From Pelecanus crispus (taxonomy: Eukaryota; Chordata; Aves; Pelecaniformes; Pelecanidae), in the NCBI RefSeq assembly GCF_030463565.1, contig NC_134676.1:3706001-3770000 (forward strand): a stretch of DNA of 64,000 bases. The letters run 5' to 3'. Both the position numbers and the translations under genes were made by a program. Of the stretch, positions 1 through 12,762 are shown one piece after another (position 1 is the first letter of the stretch; the number at the start of each line of letters is the position of its first letter). The notes beneath the pieces are model-generated. The model ran no database searches. It was not told where the DNA came from and saw only the letters and a program-made list of their open reading frames with translations.

Positions 1-2334
1 CTTTTTATAAAGAGAAGAGTCCATAAAGCAGCAGTCTGATAGAAGAGGTCAAACCAGCTGCTGAATCAATGTAGGAGGCGCACAGTAAATTATTTCTCGC
101 TGTCCTCTTGTTGTGATGACATTGAATTGGAGGACAGAAGGAACAGGTTTGTTCCGACTGCGTAATTTCTGTATGCATTTAATTAATATGCAATGCTCCC
201 AGGGCCCAGCTGGTTTGGAACAGCTGGAGTTACAATCCAAAGCTGAAACAGCAGAGCCAGACCAAGATTTATGCTGAAATCCATGCTAGCCCCATTGGCT
301 CTTCCAAGATTTTGAGCGTTATGTGGGTCTGGCAGTGTCCTGAAGACTGCAGTCTGGCACGGTCACAAATACTCTGTTTTCCTTCAGATCTGTAACGTAT
401 CACCTTAGGGATCCTTTTCATTACTTTGTGTGAAAGATTTATTATGCATAATAAAAAAAAAAAAAAAGAATTTAAAACAGTAAATACAGGCTGTAGTTGT
501 ATTTGTTTTACCTGATAGCTGCCGCGTGGTGACGTTTGGCCAGCGGGTCTTGGTGCGGTCATCAGATCTAACGTGCATGAGGTTTTTATAACGTTCTCCG
601 TGATGTGCAATAAAGAGAACATTATTTTATTTATTGTATTAAGTAGATGGTTGTTTAAATCTGTGCTTGGCGAAAGAAGGAACGTGTCATGCTGCAGTGT
701 CACGCTGAATCCCATGTAACGGAGGGCTCTTGCCAACTCAACTTCTACGGCCGCAGCAGGTACAGCCTGGAAGAGGCACTGGGAACATGGAGTCGTAGGG
801 TGGAGCAGAGGAGGGACGGGACCGTCCCCTTCAGCCCAGCCCAGACATGATGTGTTTCTGCACCCTCAGTTGCTCTTCCCTGTTGTTCTGGCCACACCAT
901 TTAGGCAGATGGTGTCTCCCTGGTTTTTGGAGGTTGGGTTGGGTGTTGTACTGGGATCTTAGCCTTAATGTGTCCATGTTGTTGCGCTGAGTACCGATCG
1001 CTAGTGACACCGTCTGCCTAGGCTACTTGAGTCGCGTGAGAGAGGGAAACCCATTGCGTCAGGGTTTGGGAGGGGAAGGGAGTCTGCTCTGTCTGCACTC
1101 AGAAGACCATCCCTTCCATGAGTCTCCTCTGGGTTTGAAGCTTTCGGGAGAATGGGCGGGAGACCAAGTGGCTGTGTAAGTTGTTAGCGAAGTGGAGGTT
1201 GTGCATGTGAGGCCTGATGCCCGTGTCCCTGATGAGGGAGAAATTGTCCTTCCTCAGTTAACCGAGAGAAGCTCTGATCTCGCTATGAAAACGAGATGGT
1301 GGGTTGGAAGCTACAACTGAGTCAAGCATCATTCACTTTAGCAACCGCAGCCCAAAAACCTTCCAGATTTCATGGCATTTCTTGACCCTACTAGCCTAAA
1401 ACCAAAGAGTATTAGGCAAGTTACAGGAAAAAAAACCAAACTGTTTTCTATGTGCCTGCTAGATTGTTGATCTACCAGTTAAACAGGAAAGGAAGAAGCA
1501 AACAACACCCCCTCAATTCTTTGGAAAATCTAAAGCTTTTTGTACAACCTCTCCTATTGGGCGGCTCGGTTTTATTCTTGCGTACGTTGTCTAATCCAGC
1601 CAACTAAAGGTCCAATGCCATCTTATAGTTAGTCAAGCCCAGGCTCTCTCCTGATCTATTGGGCCCGGTCTGCGAAAACCCGGACTTCTGTGCTTGAAGA
1701 CCAGGAGTTTTCTATACGATCGCACTGACCGCTGTAAATCCTTTCCAGTCTTCACCCATCAGCAGGGTCTTAGCCGCCTTTACCGAGCTAGCTTAAAAAT
1801 CGGTACCATTCGCACCCGTAATACTGTAAAATTCAGGGGCCCAGCTGCTTTTGTGTTCGGTTTGTTGTTAATTTGGTTTTTGGGGGTTATTATTATAATA
1901 ATTATTATCTGTTATTAAATCAACAGACTCTACCAACTCACAACTAGCAGTGTTTAAGGTAACAGCTGCACGTCTGATAACGACACACAACAGCCTCAAT
2001 GGAGTTATCAGATTCAGAGGAAGGAAATGTTTACTCGGTACGTTCCTGTTCATAGTTGTGGTCTCTCCCCCTCCTCCCCGAGCCCAGTTCGGGGTGCTGA
2101 GATCCAGATCAGGGCACTAATTGTGCTGCAGTAACTGCTCAGTTTGGGGAGCTTTTGCTTGTACTGAAAGTTGCATGAAGGTTTTTATCTTTGAGGTTTC
2201 TCCAGCCAATATTATTGGGTTAAATTCTGTATCAAGCACATACCCACACCCAAGAGGCTCCAAGAGGGCTCTTTTCTCTTTAACTACACAACAGGCAATC
2301 CATAAAATTGTCTTCAGCAGCACGACACAGACCC
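1..2334. other. Intergenic sequence, no gene recognised
   Basis: No supported gene is seen. Open frames are short (at most 155 codons), overlap on both strands and show no recognised domain. The first 300 bases are AT-rich with TAAT-type motifs and no recognised repeat, so they could be conserved regulatory DNA, but this cannot be decided from one sequence. A short A-run lies near 450-468. Confidence 0.6.
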
Positions 2335-2641
2335 AATCATAGAATCATAGAATCGTTTAGGTTGGAAAAGCCCTTTAAGATCATCCAGTCCAACCATTAA
2401 CCTACACTACCAAGTCCACACTAAGCCAATCAAGGGTAGACTACACTAAACCATGTCCCCAAGTGCCATGTCTACCCGTTTTTTGAACACTTCCAGGGAT
2501 GGGGACTCCACCACCTCTCTGGGCAGCCTGTTCCAATGCTTGACCACCCTTTCCGTGAAGAAATTTTTCCTAGTATCCAACCTAAACCAATGCAGCTTGA
2601 GCCCATTTCCTCTCGTTCTATCGCTAGCTACTTGGGAGAAG
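2335..2641 (-). mobile_element. CR1 LINE 3'-end fragment (copy A)
   Basis: Read on the minus strand this is the 3' end of a CR1 non-LTR retrotransposon. It begins on the + strand with the reversed terminal octamer repeat (ATCATAGAATCATAGAATC), followed by the GGTTGGAAAAG...CATCCAGTCCAACC block. The untranslated 3' body then runs to CTATCGCTAGCTACTTGGGAGAA. It is truncated at the 5' side, as CR1 copies usually are, and carries no usable reverse transcriptase frame. The 123-codon and 72-codon frames over it are artefacts of repeat sequence. Confidence 0.93.
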
Positions 2642-3371
2642 TTCTTCACGTTTCTGGCAGTCAAATGTCATTTGTCATTTAAAGGGGAGGAAAATATCTG
2701 TCTGCTCCCTTGGCAAGCCGCAGTCAGCTGGTTAGACAGGAGCGATGTTCTCCTCAGCTCCACCAGAGCTGGCCTCTGGATCCCTCCGCTGCATCCATCC
2801 GCACTGCTCCATCTTGACCATTAAGAGCTGGTTGCGGGCAGCCAGTTGGGTTTGCTGCCAAGGAGTTCTTAGCAGCAAATTTGCTCAGGGCCTCCTAAGC
2901 ATCTGGACGATGAAACGTCAGCTCCTCGGCATCTTCTAGCAGAAGCTGTGGTGGCTGTGAGCTCTCAGGATGGTGCAGATGTCCCTTGAGAGTAAATCCT
3001 GTGGGGAAGGATGTCCCGGGTGGCACGAGGTCGGTTGTCTGGGTTATGCTGGATGGGGCTGGCGATTATTTTGGGCTTGGCTAGAAGGCTGACTTTTAAC
3101 TCTAAGAATTACTCATTGGTGGTGCCTTCGCACCGTTCGTTCCTGACACTCAGATTCAGCAGCAGCGCTCTGGGGGCAGCAGCATGCGGATGGGTTCAGG
3201 GAAAGGATCATGAAAGCAGGGAGTTTACCCGGTTTTTTCCCTTGCAGGAAAGGAGCCTGTTGGCAGGACGTCCCCAGGCTGCCGTGGCATCACCCAGACG
3301 CTGCCCGAGTGCTCCGGGGCCGCCCTCCTTGCGCGAGACATCGACGCGCGTCACCAGCGTCATTCATTACG

Positions 3372-3393
3372 CCGATAACAGTTCTGTTATCGG
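3372..3393. repeat. Perfect dyad with paired GATA motifs
   Basis: CCGATAACAG is followed by a 2-base spacer TT and its exact reverse complement CTGTTATCGG. Each arm contains a GATAA/TTATC core, so the element presents two inverted GATA-factor motifs. Binding by a GATA factor is inference. Confidence 0.7.
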
Positions 3394-4136
3394 AAGATAA
3401 TGATATTTCAAAGGCAAAAGGGCAACTCTTACAACCTCGGTTGACTGGGGCAGCAGAGCTGTGCTTCCTGCTGTGACTTCGGGTATGACGACTCATTAGG
3501 AGCCGAGCACGGGGGTGCTGTGGGCCGTGGAGGCAATGATTTAAGGTAATCGTGGAAATGGCTGCGTGATTGCATGAGCTGGGGTCTCAAACGCAGCAAC
3601 ACGTGAGCTACGTCCCTCCTTTGCGTGACCCTGACTACAGGGTTTGGCATCCCTTCACCGGGAAGACCTGGGACCACTCTGGAGTAGCAGCATTGTAAAT
3701 ACGTTGCTCTTTGAGAGTAGTTAACCCTGAACGGCAAGGCTCCAGCTGAGATTACAGCATGAAAAGCTTGCAAGTGTTTAATCGTAGATGCTAGGTTATT
3801 GCTGGATGGATGCTTTTCATATGTTAGGGCTATACTGCCTGCTTGCAAATGAATTACTTCAAGTAGCCATGTTTAATATTGAAGGCGCTGCTCCCACCCA
3901 CGGATTGTGCCAGCACTTACATGTACTCAGATAAATGAAAATGTCACTATCGGTGAATCCCTCCAAATCACAAATCAAATACACCGCTGAGCTGCCAAAC
4001 TGGGACAATTTGAATGAGAGATTTAAAGAAGGGAGGTCGTTTTGGGTTTGTTTTTTTTTTTAATGCTGCTGAAGCACACGGCATAATCCTTCATCATCAC
4101 TTTAAAAACTGTCTTAAAATTAATCCAAAATGAATA

Positions 4137-4200
4137 TGTCTTGGCAGACATGATGAAATGTTCAGCTGTACATAAAGTTTTTGCCAGCTGTCTTGGCAAA
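4137..4200. promoter_or_regulatory. Candidate composite SMAD/NF1-like site cluster
   Basis: TGTCTTGGCAGACA at 4137-4150 is an inverted pair of the SMAD half-site (GTCT/AGAC) with a 4-base spacer. At 4180-4200 TTTGCCA and TGGCAAA form a second inverted pair with a 7-base spacer that encloses another GTCT. The TGGCA/TGCCA cores resemble nuclear factor I half-sites. The surrounding 4080-4220 is AT-rich and without recognised repeats. Function is not shown by the sequence. Confidence 0.3.
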
Positions 4201-6354
4201 CTAAATGGCAGACTTCAGTCTTCCTTCTCGTCACTTTGTGCTCCTGAGAACCCTAAATCCAATGGCGCCGGGAGAAAATTGGAGGTCTTTTGAGTATCCG
4301 GAGAGGAGCTACAGAGCGGTGACAAATTGGGTGACGTCCCCGGTGACGCTATCCCGGTCCCTCCTCCTATTTATGAAATGACGAAACGAATGCTTTTCAA
4401 AGGGCACAACAGCTTATTAAAAACTGGCAATTTAAACTAAGAACAGATGTCCTTGCCCTGCTGCTTCTATTTTCGTCCCTGAAGCCATTGTCAGGGTCTG
4501 TCCCCTCTCCCGGCGTAGCTCCTGCATCCCAGGCTGCAGAGCCCTCCCCGTGAATCCTGCCCGGCGCGGGTGCTCGGGGTACGGGGGACCTGGGGTGCTC
4601 AGCCCCCGCAGAGCTGGCTGTCCCTATTTAAGGACTGTATCAACCAGAGAATAAGGAGAATAAACCATCCAGGGACAAAACTGGATCTGGAAATTCAAAG
4701 CCTCTTCCAAACCAGGTGCTTGGGGACTACCGGTGGCCTCTTCAGATGGGATCTGGGTTGGCAAAACCAGTGGGGAAAGAGGGACTGCCCCTGGGACGGT
4801 GGCCCTGGGTGCCAGCGTGGCAGAGGCACCTCGCTGGGGAAATGGGGAATAAATGGTGGGGAAAGAATTGGTCACCGGGAATTCCCAAAAAATGTGGGGT
4901 TTTTCCTAATACAGCCTTGCGTGTTGTTCTGTTGCTCAGGCTGTTCCTACGGGGGGAAACCCCACCTTCGTTCCTTGATATGGGATATTCAGTATCCAGT
5001 ATATTTACTTGGCCGAGCTTGAGATTAAATATTCTGCTTAGCGCCTCGTGTCTTGTACGTGTCTCTGCAGCGCTGAGCAGTGGAGCAGAGAGAAGCAACA
5101 GAGCCATTTTCACCCTGAAACGAAGCTCTTCTGTGATAGCTCCAGAAAAAAACCCTCAACCTCCCCCCAAGGAAAAGCAGCTTTGGCGTCTGCAGTCTTG
5201 CAAGTTTCTCCCAACTGAAATACAAAGTGAAAATTAAATTTGAATTCTTTTCTTTCTCCTAAATCAAATCTCGCAGGCGCCAATTGCCCTTTAAAAGGTC
5301 AACCTTTTAGCCCACAAAATATGTAATCAATACATTATTGACCTAAACAATAGCCATAAACTTCAGGCTGCCTTTATCTCCTCGCTCAGCTTCTCCTCCT
5401 TCCTGACAGAGCACATTTGGGCCGGGAAAGCGGCAGCTCCTGATGAAGGTGGCATGGAAGGAGCTCATGAAACCCCACGTCCGCAGCGTTCCCGGAGGAA
5501 CATGAGCATCGCCAGCGCCACACGAGGCAGAATTGCCTCTTTTCTTTCTTTTGTCATCTGTCTTGCTTTGGTTTTCTGGAGGACTCATTAGCAGTTTCAG
5601 AGGCCACTTGCACGACTTGCAGAACCGTTACTGTAGGACCAAAGAAATTGAGTTTAACAAATGTTCTCCCAGCTGTTTGAGTCTGGCCGGTTTTGGACTG
5701 GAGACCGTTTCTGGTGGAGCAGCTAGGCTGGTCGGGAGGTGGGTTTGCAGCATGTCCATCCCCAGCATCGGCCCAGAAGATGTTTGCCAGTAGCACTTCT
5801 TTCGCTCATCGCAGCGTTGTGTTTCTCTGTTCAATTAGGTGTGCTACGCAGGACGTACGACTGCACCAGAGCCGCACCAGCACACGTCAGCAGCAAGACC
5901 AAGGGGTCCACGTCCAGGTCACCGTGGCCACCAGGACCAAGAGTGACCTTGGGAGGATGGAGGTGATGCTCTCCTGAAAAGTCACCCTTTACCAGGGAAG
6001 GAGGGGGCAGAGTTTGGCCCGTGGCTCCCCGCAGCAGGGAAGAAGGTAGGAGGCTGGAGCATGGGGACAGGTGGGCTGATGCCGCATTTGAGGGTACCGA
6101 CTTCCCCACTGGTGTGTACTGGAGACAGGTGGCAGAGGCCCTTCTTGACTATCTGGGGAAGAAACAGCCATTTTCAAGCAATACCTTCCTGCTTGTTGTC
6201 ACTGACCCTGTGCAGCCAAATGAAAGTCCAGTGAGTACACAGAGGAGCAGTGCTAGAGAATAAACCCGAAACCATGGTCCTGACCCAAAGAGCTAATAAT
6301 TAGGAAGAAAATACACTGACTGGGAAGGGACCGAGCCTAGACAGGCTGCTTGGA

Positions 6355-6388
6355 TGTGTGTGTGTATGTATATACATATATATATATG
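6355..6388. repeat. TG/TA dinucleotide microsatellite
   Basis: A short run of TG passes into TATG and then TA repeats. It is a simple-sequence tract in intergenic DNA. Confidence 0.85.
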
Positions 6389-9300
6389 TCAAAATGGCAC
6401 ATCATTATTATTTATTATTCTGTCATTACCTATAAAATGACCCCCTCTCATGGTACCACCCTGTGGGTTGAAGGGCCATGAGTGAAGCCAACACCGCTGG
6501 TTGGGTTTGGGTGGGTGCCCTATAGTATACTACATACATAAAGAGGCGATGGGTGAGTAGGCACTACAGGTAGCATCTCAGCTGCATTTGGGGCAGGACT
6601 TTTAGGGCATGCCAGGCTTTTCCCAGGCTGGTTTCAACCATCCCAGCCACGCTGGCCACCACGCTGGGGCTTTGGGAGGGCGGCAGAAGGGTGCCGAGGA
6701 GCGGGAGCCGCGGGTGGCGAGGCAGCACGCCCCGTGTAATGAGGCTGCCGATGACGGATTTACCTCATCTATTACCTTGTGCGGCGCGTATGTTTATGTT
6801 GTGGCTACGAGCATTAAACGAGGGCAGATTAGTTGTGTTTGTGCAGCTGCCAAGCTTGCTGTTGTGACATTTCCATCTGCCTCGCTGTTGTATAACCCTC
6901 TGCTCCCACTGAAATGAAGAGCAAGGAAGAAATCCCCTCCTTCCCCACTCCTCAGGCCGGGGCTGGCAGGGCAGCATCTCCCCCAAGCCCTCGGCATCGA
7001 GTCCCAAAGCCTTCCCTCCAACCTAGACCTGAAACCCCATGTCTTGTCCCGTGGCCTTGGGCTGCTCTGCAGCCAACGGAGAGCAAAAACCCCTGTTTGA
7101 ACTGATGTATTTCAGCATCACGACTGGCTCTGATAAGCTTTGAGGGCTGACGGTCATCTTCAGGACAAAACAATTTAGGGCCTGGTCCTGGGAAGCCCTT
7201 ATTTTCACCTCTCTGGTGTGCCCCAGCAGCGGCTATCAGCAGAGGCGGCAGCCGTTCGTGCCATCGCAGACCCTTACCCTACCTTACCCCCCAAAAAAAT
7301 GTGGAGTAGGATGGAGAGCATCTCTGAAACGTCCCAAATTATGGCCTGCGAGATTTGCTGGCAGTGGCTGGTGGACCCAGGGCTTTTTCTTCAGCTCTCC
7401 ACAGTCTGGGGCTTGGATCTGGGACTCCTGAAGTTGGGAAACATGGCCAGGCAATCCTAGCAGTGCCTCCATCCCCCATCATGGACCATAAGGACCAGAA
7501 GTTGCCCAGTGAATCCTCTTGATTTAAGAGCCTCAAAATGAGGATTTGGCACCCTGCACTCCCAGGGGAAGGCCAGATGCGGAGGGGTTAGGCTTAGGAC
7601 AGCCCAATAGGGGTTAGGATTTTTTAATGGTGCCTTTGCAGCTCTGCTCTTTCAAGTTTCAAGAGCTTTTTTCGCTTACTAGCTTTCTCCTACCTCGACA
7701 GTAACCTTTAGGATGACAAGTTGGTGGGGTGAGTGTGGGAGATGACGAAAGCCGGGGAGGTGAAGAAACTTGTACCGAACATATTGTTGGCTCTTGGCCT
7801 GAGACACTGGGCCCACTCAAGTTCTTGCCAAGATTGTTTTTGCTGGGAGGATACACTGATGATGACAGCCAGGTATTTCTTTGATGCAATTCTGTGTATT
7901 AATCAGGAAAGTACACAAAGTCCCGTTTCCCCGAACACCGGCAGGACCAAATAGGCTGCAACAGCCTTGAGCCCAAGCCTGAGCCTGCCTGGAGCCACTC
8001 CTGCACACCCCATGTGCCTCCCCGCTCCCTCGCTTCGTGTTACATCTCCCCAGCTCCCTTTCTGGTATACCTCCCTGGCATTTTGCTGGCTTTCTCTTTG
8101 CTTTCTCATCCTTCTGACGTAGATTAAAGTATGCACACACATCCTTCTGTGCAAGCAACTGCAACCCAGCCAGAACCCTGGGAGAAAGAGCACTCTCTCC
8201 TCCATCCTTTACAGAGATTCCCAGGGAAATCACTCATTTTCCAGCCCAGCTTTGCCGTGGTGGTTTGTGGCCTGCGTGAGAGATTTTCCGGTTTTGGCTT
8301 TCACTGAACAAGGGTGAGAAACTCCTCTTTCCTTTGGCCCCAGGGCAACGTAGCAAATTGGCCAACATGATGCTTGGCTTAAGTGAAGCATGCCCTTGGA
8401 TCAAGGTAAGGACCGATGGTTGCACAACCACAGCCTCTTGGAGAAGGGGAGATGTTCTACAAGGTCCCTGTCTCTGTCCTGCCCGGTGGAAAGGGTCACG
8501 GGTCCCTCACCACCACCGCTGTCCCTCAGAGAGCTGCCCCACGGGGTGTCCAGCCTGCAGTGCATGGGTACCACAACCCTGGGCATGGAGCAAAAAGTCG
8601 TCAAAGAGGGGTTACCTCTGGGGTCAGGCAGCACTTGTGATAGAAAAACCCCATCTTGGGGTGGAGAGGAAAACCCAAGGAGATGTTTGCAAAGACCAGT
8701 CCTCCCAGAGGCTGCCTGGGACTGGGAAGAACAGGAGTCTAAGCCGTGCCTGGACATTTCTCTGGATGGATGCTCAGATGGATACAGGGACCACCAACTG
8801 CAGCAATGCAGCATAGGAGAAAAGGGAATTTATTTTGGGGCGGAAAAGGTACCAGCGTTGGGGATCTGCATCCACCAAGATAAACTCACGCATGGGACAT
8901 CCCGCAGATGGAGGAAACTGGGGGGCTGCTCAGGGCATTAAGTAACCCAGATTCCTACCATGTGTTTAGCATGAGATGTTTTTTTCTGGGAAAAACCCCT
9001 CCTTTTGCAGCATTCATGAGAGTGGCCTACGCACAAAACAAGATAAGAAGGGAATGGTCTTTTTTGGCCGCCGCGCTCGGGACAGAGTGTCTCGGGACTT
9101 CTGACAAATAACGAACGAAAGACAAATGTGGTGGGACTGATGCTGACGCCGCCGTGCGTTACCCCATCAGGGTCCAGGCGTGAGCTGGGGGTCGTGACCA
9201 GCAGAGTCCCACATGAAGCAGCACGATGGAGATACACATATATTTTTTTCTGCATGACGGATGCCTGTAACTCCTTTCCGGGGCAGCGCACCATCAAACA

Positions 9301-9969
9301 CTCAGCACATCTGAATGCACCACGCACAAGAGCAAAAAATCTGGACGTGCTGTACAATAAACAAGACGTGGGCAAGTCACACCCCTGCAGATAATCCGTT
9401 GTTCAAAGTGAAAGCTCACCACAGAAATTTGGAAAAGGGGGGGCAGCGGGGCAGGACTCTTATTATGCTTGGAAACTATTTAAATATGTCAATATTAAGG
9501 GAGCATAATTACCACTCAAGCAATTCCAGCAAACAAGTCGGTAACAGCGCCTACTTTACGGGAAGTGCATTTCCTCTTGGCAATCTTCTGGCTGGGAATT
9601 ATCGAGTACGCAGCTCTCCCGCTCCCCTCCATCCACTTCGTCGCTGGCACCGGGGGGACCAGCATCTTCCAGCCAAGCAGGGCCATGGAGCGATGGATGC
9701 TGGGGTGCACGTAACTGCACGTGGGGGACCATGCTGGTCAATGTAACGCACTTGGAAGTGATGCCCTAACCCCTGAGCAGGGTCTGCGGTGGGTCTGAGG
9801 ACATCGAGCAGCCCTGTGATGCTGAGGAGCCCCATCCCATGCTCTCCTTGGGGTCGGTGCTGACCATCGTTTCTGTGGTCAAGGTCACCAGGAGTAGCTC
9901 AGTGCTACTCTGCTTCCCAGGTCATCCATCCCTTGCCGCCGTGCTGCAGGAAGAGTCAGAGGAAGGAGA

Positions 9970-10080
9970 GGACTGCGGTTAAGGGACTGGACTCCGTACT
10001 CAGGTCTCCTGAGTCAGCTCCCAGCACTGCCGCCGACGTCCCACGTCGCGCCAGGCGAGTTGCTTCACCCTCGGCGACGC
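9970..10080 (+). mobile_element. Possible MIR (CORE-SINE) relic
   Basis: The order GGTTAAGGG, a GACT-rich stretch, CTCCCAGCACTGCC and GCGAGTTGCTTCACCCT follows the MIR order of GGTTAAGAGC, the tRNA-related head, CCCGGCTCTGCCAC and GGGCAAGTTACTTAACCT. Divergence is high, so this is a tentative by-eye call. Confidence 0.35.
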
Positions 10081-12279
10081 CGGCTCCTGCCTTATAAAGC
10101 CCTTTTGTGGTCAGTTGTGTGGCAATGCAGAGTTGTGCTCTGGCTTGGGGAAGTTACTAATGGTCTTTGACTTCTTCTGCTTTGAAAACGCTGAACCCAA
10201 AAGCGAGGTTCCTTGAACCATTAGTCATCAAAGGAAACGGCAGCTTCCCAAAGCTGCTGAGAACCTTCCCAGGGCTGCTGGGAGGGGACAACCTCTCCCT
10301 CCCTACTAGGGATGCGTGGGGCGCATCCGGGCTGGCACATCGTCCAGGAAGATGCTGAAACCGGACAATTCCCATGAGCAAACCCCATCTCATGGGAAAG
10401 CTACCCTGTCGAGTGGCCACCCTGCAGCCGTCCCCTCCAGGATCACCAACGGGTGCTGCTGGCCCCTCAGCTACCTGATGCCATTTACGCAAGAACCCAC
10501 TAAGGACACCAAAAAATATTCTTCAGCCAAAGCGGTGGCAATTAACCTCATCACTCATTAGCTAGGGTCTGTACATAATCCTTACTATTGAGTATGAGCA
10601 TTTTCCAGCATCCCTGCGTGTTGTGGAAGTGCTTTCATCCACGCTTTGCAGATGGGAAACCAAGATTTTGGGGATTCATCCTAGACCACCTAGGAGGCTC
10701 ACCCGTCTCCACCGAGACGCTGGACCACTCTCCCCTCTGCTGGGACCCAACGCGGGGTGACAGCAGTGGTCACAGTCCATCCTTCATCAAAGACAGGTCC
10801 CAAAGTCCACGTGGAGCAACGTGACGCTCGAGTGAGGTGCGGGCATTTGGGTTTGGTGACTGGGCTCTTCACATTCCTGATTTTGCCACCACTTTGACTG
10901 GTTTTGAATTGCATTGACTCAACGTCGCCCAGGATATTCTTACAAGCCCGATGTGAAGTGTGTGAGTGCTCATTATTACGCATGGACCATGGTATGGGCC
11001 CTTTTAAATTCTTTACAAGCACTTGAATATTTTTAATTGATTCTTTTTTTTTTTTTTCCAGTATCCACCCAAGTTGAGTCCTAATCCCATCGAACGGCTG
11101 CAGAGGAGCTATAACAAAAGATTAGCTCATGTTTAATGTCTGGTTAGTGCCTGAAAGGCATCTTGAAAATGTAAAATGCCACAGAAATGCTGAATAATCT
11201 TATTTTTGTTGTCAACAGTCCCCTTGAGCAATGCCCTTAAGCTTGACAAATGCTCACTGCAAGCGAAGCAAACGTTCTCTCATTATATTTGAACAATCAA
11301 ATCTCATGCCCTGACGTACAGAAAGCCCACCGCCAAAGGTGCCTGGCTAGCTGGGGACAATAGTTTTCTGGGCAGTTCCATTTTTGAGTTGCCCCAGAAT
11401 TTCTCACGGCGAAGCTCAAATTTCTGCCCGTTGCTCGATCGCTGCCTGCAGTAGCTGCTGCCGTGCAAGGTCCAGCCTCCGGCGCCCCAGCAGAAAGATA
11501 ATGGATGGGGTCCTCCATCAGCATCCTTGCGGGGGGACCTGAGCTGAGTGGCTTCATTTTCCTGTGTTTCACCCTTCATGAAGGATGTTGGCGAGTGTCA
11601 TGCTAAATCCTTGATGAAAAGCCACCACTGGGACAGCAGATATTTTTTAGGCATATTTTTTCTATCATATTTTGCCCATGTAGCGGGGGGTAGCCTCATT
11701 CCCTGCATCCAGAAGACACCGCACTCTGTATTCATTATTTTTCTGTTGCATCCCTCAGATCACAGCAACTGATCCCATATCTCTGTCCACCTTTTTCTCC
11801 CCAAACAGCCCCAGCTGATGGCATTCGGGGGAGTTGGGGCTGCACGTGGCCGCACGCTCCGCGCCGCATTGATCGGCACGGTAATTCCTCCAGCGGCGTG
11901 GGGCACGCTGTGCATTAATCTGCTCCCGTTAGCTGTAATTTGATAACATTAATGCTTGGAGCCCAGCCTGCGGGAGCATATGGATGGCTTCCCAATTGCC
12001 CCAGGCTCCTGCTCTTTCTCACAGTGCACTGTGACGCAGGGCCGGGCGCCGTAATGCGTGCGGTTTGGGGGGGGAAGTCTCTTAATGTGGGTAATGCACT
12101 CAGGAAGTCGGTTGTGGAAAAAAAAAATCAACAAAACCTTATAGGAGGCGACAGGGGAAGGTCCTTTCCATCAGGCTGCGGGGCTGTTCCGGGGTTAGAG
12201 TGATGATGGACCCTCACAGCCATCACAGCATCAGGTCCCAGTTAATTATGGCAAGTCATAGAGTTGCCATGGGCAATAA

Positions 12280-12762
12280 CTCAGCACAGGACAGGCACGG
12301 ACCTGTTGGAGCAGGGCCAGAGGAGGCCACAGCAATGATGCGAGGGCTGGAGCAGCTCTGCTGTGAGGCCAGGCTGGGAGAGCTGGGGGTGCTCAGCCTG
12401 GAGAGGAGAAGGCTGCGGGGAGACCTAACTGCGGCCTGGCAGTGCTGGCAGGGGCTCAGGAGAAAGATGGGGACAGGCTTTTTAGCAGGGCCTGGAGTGA
12501 CAGGACAAGGAGTGATGGTTGTAAACTAAAAGAGGGGAGACTTTGACTGGACATAAGGAAGAAATGTTTTATGCTGAGGGTGGTGAAGCACTGGCACAGG
12601 TTGCCCAGAGAGGTGGGAGATGCCCCATCCCTGGAAACATCCCAGGCCAGGTTGGACGGGGCTCTGAGCACCCTGATCCAGTTGAAGATGTCCCTGCCCA
12701 CGGCAGGGGGTTGGGCTGGATGGCCTCTAAAGGTCCCTTCCAACCCAAACCATTCTGTGATC
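12280..12762 (+). mobile_element. CR1 LINE 3' fragment (copy B)
   Basis: This is the longest continuous CR1 piece in the window. It starts in the C-terminal part of the reverse transcriptase frame (CAGCACAGG...GGACCTGTTGGAGCAGGGCC). It continues through the GGGGAGACCT block and the 3' untranslated region, and ends AACCCAAACCATTCTGTGAT. Frames are broken, so it is a dead 5'-truncated copy. The frames of up to 109 codons inside it are remnants or shadows. Confidence 0.93.

Larger units (their letters stand above)
2642..12279. other. Intergenic block upstream of SMAD7
   Basis: About 9.6 kb without a supported gene. It holds a GATA-type dyad (3372), an NF1/SMAD-like motif pair (4137-4200), a TG/TA microsatellite (6355) and a MIR-like relic (9970), each listed separately. 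The longest frames (183 codons at 8390-8941 and 173 codons at 4716-5237) have overlapping rivals in other frames and no recognisable domain, so they are not called. Confidence 0.55.
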
